NCBI RefSeq assembly: GCF_017831975.1
Contig: NZ_JAFDSS010000001.1
Span: 1,550,001 to 1,614,000 of the forward strand
DNA from: Microbacterium terrae
GTDB taxonomy: Bacteria > Actinomycetota > Actinomycetes > Actinomycetales > Microbacteriaceae
DNA: 64,000 nt
Direction of reading: 5' to 3'
The translations under genes were made by a program, and so were the position numbers. Under the pieces are notes generated by a model, which had not been told where the DNA came from, did not search any database, and saw only the letters and a program-made list of their open reading frames with translations. The stretch's first letter is position 1; each line of letters begins with the position of its first letter. Positions 8,421 through 18,025 of the stretch are shown in pieces.

Positions 8421-8801
8421 ATGGCAGACCGCAGCCTGCGCGGCATCCGACTCGGCGCCCAGAGCCTACAGAGCGAAGAGGGCGTCGTTTTCCATGAGCG
8501 TGCACAGCACACCTACAACTGCACGTCCTGTGGACGTGACACCGTTCTGACCTTCGCGGCGGACGCCGAAGTCCCCGAGGCATGGGAGTGCCGCACCTGC
8601 GGCGCAGAGGCCCTGCTCCGCATCGGCGACGGCACTGCGACCGTCGATCACTCGGGCGACAAGACGCCCCGCAGCCATTGGGACATGCTGCTCGAGCGCC
8701 GCACCGTCCCCGAGCTCGAAGAGCTGCTCGAAGAGCGCCTCGCCTTCGTCCGCGCCCGCCGCGGCGCCGGAGACGTCGCGGTCGACAAGATCAGCGCCTG
8801 A
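8421..8801 (+). CDS. rbpA: RNA polymerase-binding protein RbpA
   Basis: A 126-residue protein matching actinobacterial RbpA. The N-terminal LRGIRLGAQS tail, a zinc-ribbon core with C34-TS-C37 and C57-RT-C60, and a C-terminal helix region (HWDMLLERRTVPELEELLEE) that in the family binds domain 2 of the principal sigma factor are all visible. RbpA stabilises the open complex and raises SigA-dependent transcription. ATG at 8421 is preceded by GAGAGGA. The gene is monocistronic, with a possible SigR-type promoter upstream and a hairpin terminator downstream. Confidence 0.95.
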   Translation: MADRSLRGIRLGAQSLQSEEGVVFHERAQHTYNCTSCGRDTVLTFAADAEVPEAWECRTCGAEALLRIGDGTATVDHSGDKTPRSHWDMLLERRTVPELEELLEERLAFVRARRGAGDVAVDKISA

Positions 8802-8815
8802 CGTAAACCGACGCG

Positions 8816-8843
8816 ACGCCGGTCCTACGGGACCGGCGTTTTC
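8816..8843. terminator. Bidirectional terminator, rbpA/lnt
   Basis: A perfect 10-bp stem (8816-8825 with 8830-8839) with the tetraloop TACG is followed by TTTT, a textbook intrinsic terminator for rbpA. The stop codon of lnt on the other strand lies at the edge of the loop, so the same hairpin may end that operon. Confidence 0.85.
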
Positions 8844-10366
8844 GCGTCCCCGCGCGGGCTGCGCCGTCGGCCGACGACACCGCATACGACGAGTACGATC
8901 GCGCCGCCGGCGGTCAGGAGCACCTGGATCGCACCTCCGAGCAGAACTGCCGGAGTGAGCCCGGTGCGAAGCGGCACATCGGCCAGCATGTGGCCCGCGG
9001 TGTCGGCCGCGATGCCGGCGATCTCCGTGCCGTCGGGCGCGATGATCTGACTCGTGCCGACGGTGGAGATGTTCACCACCGAGCGCCCGGTCTCGACCGC
9101 GCGCATGCGCGCGAACGCGAGCTGCTGCAGATTCTCGTCGGTGCCGCGGAAGTCGGCGTTGTTCGTCTGGAACATGAAGATCTCGGCGCCCTCCAGCGCG
9201 CCGTCCCAGGCGACGTCGTCGTAGATCACGTCGAAGCAGATGGCCAGTCCCACGCCGACGCCGTTGACATCGAAGAACGGCGGCGCCGTGCCCGGCGTGT
9301 ACTCGCGCTGGATGAGATCGATGAGGTCGGGCGCGAAGAAGCGGTACAGCGGGCGGTTCGGAACATACTCGCCGAACGGCACCGGGTGCCGCTTGTCGTA
9401 CACGTCGACCGGGTTGTCCGAGCCCGCCTCCCAGAGCAGCGCCGAATTGAAGTACTCGTCGCCGCGCTGCGTGACCGCCGCGATGATGAGCGGGGCCTCG
9501 ACCTCCTCCGACAGCGCATCGAGCACGCGCGCAGTGCCTGCAGACTGGGTCGGGTCGGAGTCGACTCCACCCTCGGGCCAGAGCAGCACGTCGAGGTCCT
9601 CGCCGAACAGCGGCGCCGACGCCGCGAGCTGGGCGTTGAGCACCTCGTTTCGGCTGCGCTGATCGAAGTACCCGGTCGGGCCGTTGCCCTGTGCCGCGCC
9701 GACCCGCATCGTGCCGGCATCGGTCGTCGGAAACTGCGGCAGCGCGAGCAGGAGCACAGCGATCAGGGCGGGCGCGACCACTGTGCGAACGTCGCGGAGA
9801 CGGCGGAGGCGCACCCACTCGATCCCCGATGCGCACAGCATCACCATCAGGAACGAGAGTCCGGCGACCCCGACCCACGACGAGACGCTCGCCAGTGGAC
9901 TGTCAGCCTGCGAGATGCCGACGCGCCCCCAGGGGAAGCCGCCGTAGGGCCATGTGCCGATGACCTGCTCCCGCAGCACCCACAGCGCGGCAACGAGCGC
10001 GGGAAGCGCCACGAGGCGCGCCCAGGCGCCGTCTCGCACGCGCGGCAGCCAGCGGTACGCGAGGGTGATCGGCACCGCACCCACTGCCATGAGCAGCGCC
10101 TCGAGCGTCGACAGCGCGAGCCACGGGACCGGGCCGAGGTATCGCGCGGTGAAGGAGACGTTCACCAGATAGAACGCGAGTCCGAACACGAGCCCGACCA
10201 GCACTGCGCTCCACGCGCGGCGGCCGATCAGCGGCACGAGGCCGAGCACGACGCCGACGAACGCCATGGGCCACCAGCCGAGCGCGGGGAACGCCGTCGT
10301 GAGTGCGAGCCCGCCGAGCGCGGCGGAGACGAGCGCCGCCCAGAGCGGGAGGATCGGACGCGTCAC
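8825..10366 (-). CDS. lnt: Apolipoprotein N-acyltransferase
   Basis: A 513-residue membrane enzyme. The N-terminal half has about seven hydrophobic helices, followed by a nitrilase-fold catalytic domain (about residues 215-475). The catalytic triad is visible as Glu265 (WPEGG), Lys325 (YDKRHPVPFGE) and Cys377 (AICFDVIY). It adds the third acyl chain to the N-terminal cysteine of lipoproteins at the outer face of the membrane. Two adjacent GTG codons (10369, 10366) touch the helY stop; I take the second, but the first is equally possible. The long open frame upstream is antisense to real coding sequence. In Streptomyces and mycobacteria this activity is known. Confidence 0.9.
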   Translation of the reverse strand: MTRPILPLWAALVSAALGGLALTTAFPALGWWPMAFVGVVLGLVPLIGRRAWSAVLVGLVFGLAFYLVNVSFTARYLGPVPWLALSTLEALLMAVGAVPITLAYRWLPRVRDGAWARLVALPALVAALWVLREQVIGTWPYGGFPWGRVGISQADSPLASVSSWVGVAGLSFLMVMLCASGIEWVRLRRLRDVRTVVAPALIAVLLLALPQFPTTDAGTMRVGAAQGNGPTGYFDQRSRNEVLNAQLAASAPLFGEDLDVLLWPEGGVDSDPTQSAGTARVLDALSEEVEAPLIIAAVTQRGDEYFNSALLWEAGSDNPVDVYDKRHPVPFGEYVPNRPLYRFFAPDLIDLIQREYTPGTAPPFFDVNGVGVGLAICFDVIYDDVAWDGALEGAEIFMFQTNNADFRGTDENLQQLAFARMRAVETGRSVVNISTVGTSQIIAPDGTEIAGIAADTAGHMLADVPLRTGLTPAVLLGGAIQVLLTAGGAIVLVVCGVVGRRRSPRGDAKTPVP

Positions 10367-10368
10367 CA

Positions 10369-12879
10369 CTAGACCGCCGAGTAGGCCACGATGCCGCGTC
10401 GCACCGACTCCAGAGCCGTGCGGGCGGTGCCGGCGAGGGGCGCGTCGGCGACGATCGAGAGCTGGTCCAGCAGGTCGATCGTCTGCTTCGCCCACCGCAC
10501 GAAATCCCCTGCGGCCATGTCGGCCTCGGTCAGGACGCGATCGAGCATCCCCCCGCGCGCCCACGTGTGCATCGCCTGCGAGAGCCCCGCGGCGATCGGC
10601 TCCGACCCCGGCAGGTGGTGGTCGCGCTCGAGGTCGTCGAGGTCCTGCCACAGCTCCTGCGTGTGCGAGAGCGCCTCGCGGAATGCCCCGCGCGGGAGCC
10701 CCCGCTCCCCCGCGGACGCCTCGTCACGCCGCGGCTCGTACACGAGGCTGCACGCGAGCGCGGCGAGCGACGGCGCGTCGAGCGAGCGCCACAGGCCGAG
10801 GCGCAGCGACTCCGCCACGAGCAGGTCGCGCTCGCCGTAGATGCGCTTCATCGTGCGGCCGGATGCGGTGAGCGCCGTGCGCCCCTCCTCGTCGGCCACG
10901 TACCCGACGGCCTCGAGAACGTCGACGACACGATCGAAGATGCGCGCGACGGTGCCGGTGCGCGTCTCGATCTGACGGCGGATCTTGTCGATGCCCCGCT
11001 TCATGCGCCAGTGGCGCTCCGCCCATCGCGCATGCTGCTCGCGCTCGGGGCACTGGTGACAGGGGTGGCGCTGCATGCGACGACGGAGCCCGCCGATCTC
11101 GCGCTGCCGCTTCTCACGGGTGCCGCGCGAGGCGTTCGCATCCTTGCGGTTGAGCTTCTCGAGGTCGCTGAGGTCGCGACGGATCGCCGAGTACTCCGCG
11201 AAGTCGCCCCGGTCGCACGTCATCGCCTTCTCGTAGCCGGCGAGGGACTCCTCCTGCTCGCGCACCTGGCGGGCGAGCCCGACGACCGAGCGGTCTGCCT
11301 GGAACTGCGCGAACGACGATTCGAGGATCTCTCGGGCACGCGCACGCCCGAACTGGTCGATGAGGTTCACGGCCATGTTGTACGTCGGCCGGAAGCTGGA
11401 ATTGAGCGGGTAGGTGCGCCGCGATGCGAGCGCGGCCACCGCCTGTGGATCCAGGCCCTCGGTCCACTGGATGACCGCGTGCCCCTCGACGTCGATTCCC
11501 CGGCGACCGGCGCGGCCCGTGAGCTGGGTGTACTCCCCTGACGTGATCGCGACGCGCGCCTCGCCGTTGAACTTCTCGAGCTTCTCGAGCACGACGGTGC
11601 GGGCGGGCATGTTGATGCCGAGCGCGAGCGTCTCGGTCGCGAACACGGCCTTGACCAGCTTGCGCTGGAAGAGCTCCTCGACGACCTCCTTGAACGCGGG
11701 CAGCATCCCCGCGTGGTGCGCGGCGATGCCGCGCTCGAGGTTCTCGCGCCACTCCCAGAAGCCGAGCACCGCCAGGTCTTCGTCGTGCAGCGTGCGGGTG
11801 CGCTCGTCGACGATCTCGCGGATCTCGCGACGCTCCTCCTGCGAGGTGAGCCGCAGGCCCGAACGTCGCACCTGCTGCACGGCGCCGTCGCACCCGGCGC
11901 GGCTGAAGATGAAGAAGATCGCGGGGAGCAGATTCGCCCTCCCGAGGAGGTCGACGACCTGGGGACGGTCGAGGCGTTCGATGCGCTGCACGTTCGCGGA
12001 GCGCACCGGGCGCTTCATGCCGCGGTTCGGCCGACGACGCGGCGCCTCGTGGCCGGCGTGGCGGGCGCTGTTCGAGGACTGCACCTGCCGGTTGTTGTCG
12101 AAGTTCGCCCCCTTGAACGACCGGATGCGCATGAGCTCCTGGTTCACCTGGGCCGTGGCGATGCCGGCGCGGTCGTCGAACAGCGGCAGCAGATCGCCGC
12201 GCACGAGGACGTGCTGCTCGAGGGGCACGGGCCGCACCTCGGAGACGATCACCTCGGTGTCGCCGCGCACCGTGTCGAGCCAGTCGCCGAACTCCTCGGC
12301 GTTGGAGACGGTCGCCGACAGCGACACGAGCTTCACGCTCGGCGGCAGGTGGATGATGACCTCCTCCCACACCGCGCCGCGGAAGCGGTCGGCGAGGAAG
12401 TGCACCTCGTCCATGACGACGTAGCGCAGGCCACGCAGCGCCGGTGAGTCCGCGTACAGCATGTTGCGCAGCACCTCGGTGGTCATCACGACGACGCGCG
12501 CGTTGCCGTTGATGTTGGTGTCGCCGGTGAGGAGGCCGACCTCGTCGGCGCCGTACACCTCCTGCAACTCGCGGAACTTCTGGTTCGACAGCGCCTTCAT
12601 CGGCGTCGTGTAGAAGGCCTTGTCGCCGCGACCGCCGACCGCGGGCTCGCGCATCGCCAGGTGGACCGCGAACTCGCCGACGATCGTCTTGCCGGCGCCC
12701 GTCGGCGCCGCGACCAGCACACTGCGGCCCTCTTCGAGCGCGCGGCATCCTTCGATCTGGAACGGATCGAGCGTGAACCGCTGCGCCTCGGCGAACGCGG
12801 CGGTGATGGGATGCTCGCGGTCCGCCCGGGCGCCCTCGCGAGCATGCGCGTACCGCTCGGCGTAGCCGCCGTCGCTCAC
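10369..12879 (-). CDS. helY: Ski2-like DExH RNA helicase HelY
   Basis: An 836-residue superfamily 2 helicase. Walker A APTGAGKT lies at residues 58-65, the DEVH box at 157-160, the motif VI segment QLTGRAGRRGID in the second RecA domain, and a C-terminal DSHCT-type domain ends the chain. A short HPCHQCP segment is a possible metal site or linker. The length and motifs match mycobacterial HelY (Rv2092c), a relative of yeast Ski2/Mtr4 helicases. GTG at 12879 overlaps the tatC stop (GTGA). Placement after tatC reproduces the order pafB-pafC-tatA-tatC-helY of many actinobacteria. Confidence 0.9.
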   Translation of the reverse strand: MSDGGYAERYAHAREGARADREHPITAAFAEAQRFTLDPFQIEGCRALEEGRSVLVAAPTGAGKTIVGEFAVHLAMREPAVGGRGDKAFYTTPMKALSNQKFRELQEVYGADEVGLLTGDTNINGNARVVVMTTEVLRNMLYADSPALRGLRYVVMDEVHFLADRFRGAVWEEVIIHLPPSVKLVSLSATVSNAEEFGDWLDTVRGDTEVIVSEVRPVPLEQHVLVRGDLLPLFDDRAGIATAQVNQELMRIRSFKGANFDNNRQVQSSNSARHAGHEAPRRRPNRGMKRPVRSANVQRIERLDRPQVVDLLGRANLLPAIFFIFSRAGCDGAVQQVRRSGLRLTSQEERREIREIVDERTRTLHDEDLAVLGFWEWRENLERGIAAHHAGMLPAFKEVVEELFQRKLVKAVFATETLALGINMPARTVVLEKLEKFNGEARVAITSGEYTQLTGRAGRRGIDVEGHAVIQWTEGLDPQAVAALASRRTYPLNSSFRPTYNMAVNLIDQFGRARAREILESSFAQFQADRSVVGLARQVREQEESLAGYEKAMTCDRGDFAEYSAIRRDLSDLEKLNRKDANASRGTREKRQREIGGLRRRMQRHPCHQCPEREQHARWAERHWRMKRGIDKIRRQIETRTGTVARIFDRVVDVLEAVGYVADEEGRTALTASGRTMKRIYGERDLLVAESLRLGLWRSLDAPSLAALACSLVYEPRRDEASAGERGLPRGAFREALSHTQELWQDLDDLERDHHLPGSEPIAAGLSQAMHTWARGGMLDRVLTEADMAAGDFVRWAKQTIDLLDQLSIVADAPLAGTARTALESVRRGIVAYSAV

Positions 12880-13697
12880 GCGGACCCCTCGGACCCCAGG
12901 ATCGCCGCCGCGCGCTTGGCGCGGTTGCGATCGAAGACCATCGACAGCCCGGCGGCGGCGAAGAACAGCACGATGAGGATGCCGGCGAGCATGAGCATGC
13001 TCACCACGTCGGCCGCGGGGGTCGCCAGCGCCGCGAACAGCGTCGCGACGAGGATCGCCACGCGCCAGCCCTTGAGGATGCCGCGGCCGGTGATGATGCC
13101 GGCGAGGTTCAACGCGACGAGGAAGACCGGGAGGATGAACGAGACGCCCACGACGACGAGCAGCTTGAAGACGAAGTCGTAATAGAAGAGTGCGTCGTAG
13201 AACTGCGCACTGCCCTCAGGCGCGAACGTCGCCATCAGCTCGACGACGTGCGGCATGATCAGCAGTCCGACGTAGCAGCCGGCGAAGAACAGCGGGATCG
13301 CCGCCGCCATGAAGCCGATCGTGTAGCGCACCTCTTTGCGGGTGAGCCCGGGCATGATGAACGCCCAGATCTGCCAGATCCAGATCGGCGCCGAGATCAG
13401 GATGCCGATCGCGAACGAGATGCGCAGGCGCATGTCGAACGGACCGGTGATCGTCGCGTACATGAACTCGACCTTGCCCTCTTCGCCCCGCGTCTCAGCG
13501 ACGATGCGGATCGGCTCGGTGATCAGGTGCATGATCGGATCGGTCAGGAAGAACGCCGCGACCATGCCGACGACGAGCGCCAGAGCCGCGATCATCAGGC
13601 GCTTGCGCAGTTCGACCAGATGCTGGCCGAGCGACATGCGCGTATCGCGCCGCGGTGCGTCCGGGCCCTCGACGCGCGGCGTTTCAGCCGATGTCAC
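12876..13697 (-). CDS. tatC: Sec-independent translocase subunit TatC
   Basis: A 273-residue polytopic protein with six membrane helices. The N-terminal cytosolic signature GQHLVELRKRL precedes the first helix, and the family glutamate-containing loop between helices is present. TatC recognises the twin-arginine signal peptide and, with TatA, moves folded proteins across the membrane. The GTG at 13697 stands six bases after the tatA stop; an internal ATG some 60 bases later would leave the signature intact and is an alternative start. No tatB is present here, though one may lie elsewhere. Confidence 0.95.
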   Translation of the reverse strand: MTSAETPRVEGPDAPRRDTRMSLGQHLVELRKRLMIAALALVVGMVAAFFLTDPIMHLITEPIRIVAETRGEEGKVEFMYATITGPFDMRLRISFAIGILISAPIWIWQIWAFIMPGLTRKEVRYTIGFMAAAIPLFFAGCYVGLLIMPHVVELMATFAPEGSAQFYDALFYYDFVFKLLVVVGVSFILPVFLVALNLAGIITGRGILKGWRVAILVATLFAALATPAADVVSMLMLAGILIVLFFAAAGLSMVFDRNRAKRAAAILGSEGSA

Positions 13698-13703
13698 TGC
13701 GGG

Positions 13704-13958
13704 TCAGGATTTGGAGCCGGCGGTGCCGCCGGTGTCGGAGCGCACGTCTGCGACGGGAGCCTCGACGGATGCCGCGGTGTCGGGCGCCGCGGCATCCGAC
13801 TTCACGTCGTCGTCCTTCATCGCCTTCATCTCGCCCTTGAAGACCCGGGCCGACTGGCCCATGCTCTTCGCCAGGGCGGGCAGCTTCGCCGCACCGAAGA
13901 GGAGCAGGATGACGGCGAGGATGATCAGCAGGTGCCATCCGGAGAGATTGCCGAGCAT
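13704..13958 (-). CDS. tatA: Twin-arginine translocase subunit TatA
   Basis: An 84-residue protein with a single N-terminal membrane helix (residues 7-21), the conserved FG hinge, an amphipathic helix (LPALAKSMGQSARVFKGEMK) and an acidic, Ala-rich disordered tail, the classical TatA/E layout. It forms the pore-like assembly recruited by TatC. AAAGGA lies upstream of the ATG. It begins a four-gene leftward transcript tatA-tatC-helY-lnt and lies 80 bases after pafC, which probably shares the transcript. Confidence 0.94.
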   Translation of the reverse strand: MLGNLSGWHLLIILAVILLLFGAAKLPALAKSMGQSARVFKGEMKAMKDDDVKSDAAAPDTAASVEAPVADVRSDTGGTAGSKS

Positions 13959-14038
13959 GGTGGGGGTCCTTTCGGGGAGTCCGTTGCCAGTGTAACCCGC
14001 GGGGGCGGGCGAACAGGCGCCGCAGAACCGACGATGCG

Positions 14039-14998
14039 CTATCGATACAGCGCGAGTCCGGCCTCGGCCCAGTCGGCCGCCGCCTGCCGTGCGCCGGCGG
14101 GTTCGAGGATCTCGACAGCTCCCCCTCGGCGCGCGGCGAGGCGGCGCAGGCTCGCCTCGTCGGCGACGCGCATGGTCGCGGTGGTGACGCCGTCGACCGT
14201 GTCGAGGGCTGCGCGGTCGAGGTAGTCGCCGAGCAGCGGCGCCACCGACTCCGGGAACCGGATGCGGGTGACGATCTCACCGGCATCGGACTGGAACCAC
14301 TGCGGCGCCGGATCCTGCCCGTGGGTGGCGGGGATGTCGGTGAGCACGAGGTCGCTCACGCGGTCGAGGTGGAACGTGCGCATGGCCTGCCGCAGGTGGC
14401 ACCAGCCCTGCAGGTACCACTGGTCGCTCGCGATGAGCACCTTGACCGGGTCGACGGTGCGGGTCGTCGCGGCGGCATCGGGAGCCTTGTAGGTGAAGGA
14501 GACGGCCACCGCGTCACGCAGCGCCTCGGCGACCGCCCCGCGCACCTCGTCGACCGGCTCGGGCGCGACGATCACGTCGGCGGGCACGCCCGACGCGCCG
14601 CGGGCGAGCTTGGCGAGCAGCCCGGTGAACAGGTCGGTGCCGCCGACGCCCGGGATGGCTCGTGCGACCTGGAGTCCGGCGAGCAGGGCCGCGGCCTCGC
14701 GCGCCGTGAGCCGCGGCGCGCGCTCGAGCCCGACCGTGTTCGTGATCGCGATGAGGTCCTGCCCGTCGAGCAGCTCCCAGTCGATGTCGAACAGGTCGTT
14801 CGACATCTGCCAGTACCCGCCGTCTCCGGGCAGCCCGATGACCGTGAGCTTCTCGACCATCGACCGCATCTGCGCCGGAGTGACATCGAAGTCGGCGGCC
14901 GCCTCGGCGAGCGAGACCTCGCCCTTGCCGATCAGGTACGGCACGAGCTGCAGCAGGAGCGCCGCGCGGTCGGTGGCGACGAGTGGACGCTCGGTCAT
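14039..14998 (-). CDS. pafC: WYL-domain regulator PafC
   Basis: A 319-residue protein with an N-terminal winged-helix domain (residues 5-60), a central WYL domain (YLQGWCHLRQAMRTFHLDRV holds the WYL-like core) and a C-terminal WCX extension. In mycobacteria PafB and PafC form a heterodimer that turns on most DNA-damage genes independently of LexA/RecA, probably sensing single-stranded DNA through WYL. ATG at 14998 overlaps the pafB stop as ATGA, as expected for an obligate pair. Confidence 0.92.
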   Translation of the reverse strand: MTERPLVATDRAALLLQLVPYLIGKGEVSLAEAAADFDVTPAQMRSMVEKLTVIGLPGDGGYWQMSNDLFDIDWELLDGQDLIAITNTVGLERAPRLTAREAAALLAGLQVARAIPGVGGTDLFTGLLAKLARGASGVPADVIVAPEPVDEVRGAVAEALRDAVAVSFTYKAPDAAATTRTVDPVKVLIASDQWYLQGWCHLRQAMRTFHLDRVSDLVLTDIPATHGQDPAPQWFQSDAGEIVTRIRFPESVAPLLGDYLDRAALDTVDGVTTATMRVADEASLRRLAARRGGAVEILEPAGARQAAADWAEAGLALYR

Positions 14999-15990
14999 GA
15001 GACACCTCCGTGTGCATCGCGGGCGGCGGTCAGTCGGGCGATGACGGCATCGCGCAGCGCGTCGGGCTCGACGACCCGCACCTCGGGCCCGTACGAGGCG
15101 AGCTCGTCGGCGAGCACGTTCACATCGACGAAAGGCAGACGGATACCGGGGTCCTCGGGCGTTGCGCGTCGTGACAGTCGCAGTGCAGCCTCCGTGCCCG
15201 GCTGCACCATGAGGAGCGCGCTCTGCCGCCCGGCCAGCTCGTCGAGCCCGGCCACCGCCCGATCCCCCGCGCCGTCGCGCAGTGCCGGATCGAACGCGGT
15301 GCGCGTCTCTGCGACCGGGCCGACCACGCGGCTGAGGAGGAACGTGCGCTCGGCGCCCGCGCCGAGGTCGATGCCGAAGACATGCCAGCGCGCCTCGTAC
15401 TCGACGAGGGCGAGCGGCTGGATGCGGCGGATGCGCGCATCCTTCTCGCCGGGCTTGAGATAGGCGAACTCCACGACGCGGCACCGCTCGATCGCCTGAC
15501 GCAGCGGAGCGAAGGCTGCGTCGCGCACGCTGATGCGCGGCGAATATCCGATGATCGGCTCGTCGACGGCGATGCCGAGGGCCCGGATCTTGCGGAGGCC
15601 GGCACGCGCGTCGTCCGACATCGACCGCTCGCCCCAGACTCCGCCCGCGAGGTTCAGCAGTGCGAGCTCGGCGGGGGTGAACACGATGTCCTCCGGCAGG
15701 GAGTACTCGCCCTGGGGCACGCGATAGCGCGCCTCGCGCAGATCGTCGGGGTCGGCGTGGTCGCCGATCGTCTCGATCGGCACGCCGAGGCCGCGCAGGC
15801 TCTCCTTGTCGCGCTCGAACATCTTCTCGAGCGCGTCCTTCTTGGCCCCGCCCTCGAGCTGCTCGCGGTAGCCCGCGACCGACGACAGGATCGTGTCCTT
15901 CGTCAGGCCCTGCTCGGTGGCCATGAGGGCCACGACGAGATTGACGAGCCGCTCCTCGGGAGGGTTCTTCGCGATCGCTTTGGCAGGCAC
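14995..15990 (-). CDS. pafB: WYL-domain regulator PafB
   Basis: A 331-residue paralogue of PafC, with N-terminal winged helix (RLVNLVVALMATEQGLTKDTI), WYL core (RIQPLALVEYEARWHVFGID) and WCX C-terminus. It is the first gene of the pafB-pafC pair controlling the LexA-independent DNA damage response. The GTG at 15990 is preceded directly by GAGGGA. In proteasome-bearing actinobacteria pafB follows pafA; here an FKBP lipoprotein gene is next upstream instead. Confidence 0.92.
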   Translation of the reverse strand: MPAKAIAKNPPEERLVNLVVALMATEQGLTKDTILSSVAGYREQLEGGAKKDALEKMFERDKESLRGLGVPIETIGDHADPDDLREARYRVPQGEYSLPEDIVFTPAELALLNLAGGVWGERSMSDDARAGLRKIRALGIAVDEPIIGYSPRISVRDAAFAPLRQAIERCRVVEFAYLKPGEKDARIRRIQPLALVEYEARWHVFGIDLGAGAERTFLLSRVVGPVAETRTAFDPALRDGAGDRAVAGLDELAGRQSALLMVQPGTEAALRLSRRATPEDPGIRLPFVDVNVLADELASYGPEVRVVEPDALRDAVIARLTAARDAHGGVS

Positions 15991-16056
15991 TCCCTCATCC
16001 TAGGGTCGTGCCGACGCCGCGGCCCGGCGCCAGGGCGGTCGCGGCGGCCCGGCGCC

Positions 16057-16986
16057 TCACTCGGTCGCGTCGATGCCCAGGATGTCGATGACGTAGATCG
16101 ACGCCGACGACGCCTCGTCGGCCGCGGGGACCACGACCATGAGCTGCGAGCCGACGGTGTGCCCGGTGAGCTCGGCACTGACCGGGTCCTCGGTGCCGCC
16201 GGCCGCGATCGATGCCGGAGTGGTGTCCCACGTCGTGCCCGTCACCTCGTCGTCGTCCCACGAGACCGCGGTGTAGTGCACGCGCACGGCGTCGCCGTCG
16301 GCGACCTCTGCGCCGTCGCCGCGCTTGAGGGTCTGCACGACCACGTCGTCGGGCGCCTCGCCGTCGGGGACGACGACGCCCGGGCGCCCGTCGGGTGCGC
16401 GGACGACGATGGGCAGGCCGTTGCCGGTGTTGAAGACATTCGAGCCGTCGGCGTGGTCGAGGTACACCTTGCGCACGTCGACCACCGCGATCGCGGACTC
16501 CCCCTCGGTGAGGCCGAGTCCCGAAGCCACCTCGGGGTCGATGTCATCAGGGGCCATGGCGACGACGACCTGGGAACCGGCCGACGCGCAGCGCAGCGCC
16601 TCGGGGAACACCGGGAAGGTCTGCGACCACACCGACATTGCGTTGACATTGGTCAGGCTGCCGTCGTACGGCGTCGCGACGAGCCCTTCTCCCGTGTCGC
16701 CGCTGACGACCGACACGTCGATCACGACGAGCTGCGACTCGCTGCCGTCGATCTGCGTGCCCTCGCCCTGGGCGAGCTCGCCCCACTGCGACGATTCGAC
16801 GTGGAACGGGGTGTACACGTCGACCTGTGGCAGCGACTGCGCGCCTCCTGACACCTCGATGAGGTCGAGGGCGTCGGCGGTGCCCGTCGGCTGCGGGCAC
16901 GCCTCGGCGGAGCCGGGCAGCGAGCAGCCGGTCAGGCCGACGGCCGAGAGGGACAGGACCGCGAGGGCGACGGGGAGTTTGCGCAC
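16057..16986 (-). CDS. FKBP-type peptidyl-prolyl isomerase lipoprotein
   Basis: A 309-residue secreted lipoprotein: basic N-terminus, hydrophobic stretch and lipobox LTG-C21, cleaved before Cys21. The C-terminal 90 residues (DGAEVADGDAVRVHYTAVSW onward, with the VGSQLMVVVPA strand) match the FKBP fold; a weaker copy of the same region may lie around residues 55-150. It would act as an extracytoplasmic prolyl isomerase or folding chaperone. The gene stands between pafB and trmI on the same strand, with 40-66 base gaps on either side. Confidence 0.85.
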   Translation of the reverse strand: MRKLPVALAVLSLSAVGLTGCSLPGSAEACPQPTGTADALDLIEVSGGAQSLPQVDVYTPFHVESSQWGELAQGEGTQIDGSESQLVVIDVSVVSGDTGEGLVATPYDGSLTNVNAMSVWSQTFPVFPEALRCASAGSQVVVAMAPDDIDPEVASGLGLTEGESAIAVVDVRKVYLDHADGSNVFNTGNGLPIVVRAPDGRPGVVVPDGEAPDDVVVQTLKRGDGAEVADGDAVRVHYTAVSWDDDEVTGTTWDTTPASIAAGGTEDPVSAELTGHTVGSQLMVVVPAADEASSASIYVIDILGIDATE

Positions 16987-17026
16987 CGGAACAGTTTAGG
17001 CGGCATCCCGACCCGTCGAACGACGC

Positions 17027-18025
17027 CTACGACGCCGACTCGTCCTCGCCCGCCGCCTGCCGCGCGCCGTCCGCCGCCCGCTGAGCCTCGCGCACGCGCT
17101 TGCGCAGGTTCTTGTCGGTGATCTGACGGTCGCCGACCGCCCCGGGGGTCCACAGTTCGACGTCCTCGTCGCCGTAGCTCGACTTCGAGGCACGACGCTT
17201 GACCTCGGGCGGCACGGCGCCGGGCGCCAGGCGGCGCGCCCAGAGGAGGAATCCGGTGTGCGCGACCATGCGGTGGTCGGGACGGACCGCGAGGCCCTCG
17301 ACGTGCCAGCCGCGCACCATGGTCTCGTTCGCGTCGGGCTCGGTGAACAGGCCGGTGCCGCGGATGTACTCGGCCGTGCGGCTGAGCTGGGTCGCGGTCG
17401 CGACGTAGCAGACGACGACGCCGCCGGGCGTGAGCGCGTCGGCCACGACATCGATGCACTCCCACGGCGCCAGCATGTCGAGCACGACACGGTCGACCGA
17501 GCCCGGCTCGACCGCGGTCGGCAGCGACTCGACGAGATCGCCGACGACGACGTCCCAGTTCTCCGGGTCGCCGGCCATGAACGTCTCGACGTTCGCACGC
17601 GCGACCGCGGCGAAATCCTCGCGGCGCTCGAACGACACCAGACGGCCCTCGGCGCCGACGGCGCGCAGCAGCCACAGCGACAGCGCTCCCGATCCGACGC
17701 CCGCCTCGACGACGGTCGCTCCGGGGAAGACGTCGGCCTGGGCGAGGATCTGCGCCGCATCCTTCGGGTACACGATCGCCGCGCCGCGGGGCATCGACAT
17801 CACGAAGTCACGCAGGAGCGGACGCAGCGCCAGGTACTCGTGCCCGCCGCTGTTCGCGACGACCGAGCCGTCGGGCTGGCCGATCAGCTGGGTGTGCTTG
17901 AGCACGCCGTGGTGGGTGTGCAGCTCACCGTCCTCACGCAGGGTCACGGTGTGCAGGCGTGCTTTGGGGCCGGTCAGCTGCACGCGGTCGCCGACCCGGA
18001 AGGGGCCGCTCGGACGGGTCGTCAT
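17027..18025 (-). CDS. trmI: tRNA (adenine58-N1)-methyltransferase TrmI
   Basis: A 332-residue class I methyltransferase. An N-terminal beta-barrel domain (residues 8-75) precedes a Rossmann domain with the SAM-binding motif EAGVGSGAL (107-115); the C-terminal 50 residues are charged and probably disordered. It matches TrmI/Rv2118c, which makes m1A58 in the T loop of tRNAs. The ATG at 18025 overlaps the HAD stop by one base (TGATG). In proteasome-bearing actinobacteria trmI directly precedes the arc-dop-pup-prcBA block, absent here. Confidence 0.92.
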   Translation of the reverse strand: MTTRPSGPFRVGDRVQLTGPKARLHTVTLREDGELHTHHGVLKHTQLIGQPDGSVVANSGGHEYLALRPLLRDFVMSMPRGAAIVYPKDAAQILAQADVFPGATVVEAGVGSGALSLWLLRAVGAEGRLVSFERREDFAAVARANVETFMAGDPENWDVVVGDLVESLPTAVEPGSVDRVVLDMLAPWECIDVVADALTPGGVVVCYVATATQLSRTAEYIRGTGLFTEPDANETMVRGWHVEGLAVRPDHRMVAHTGFLLWARRLAPGAVPPEVKRRASKSSYGDEDVELWTPGAVGDRQITDKNLRKRVREAQRAADGARQAAGEDESAS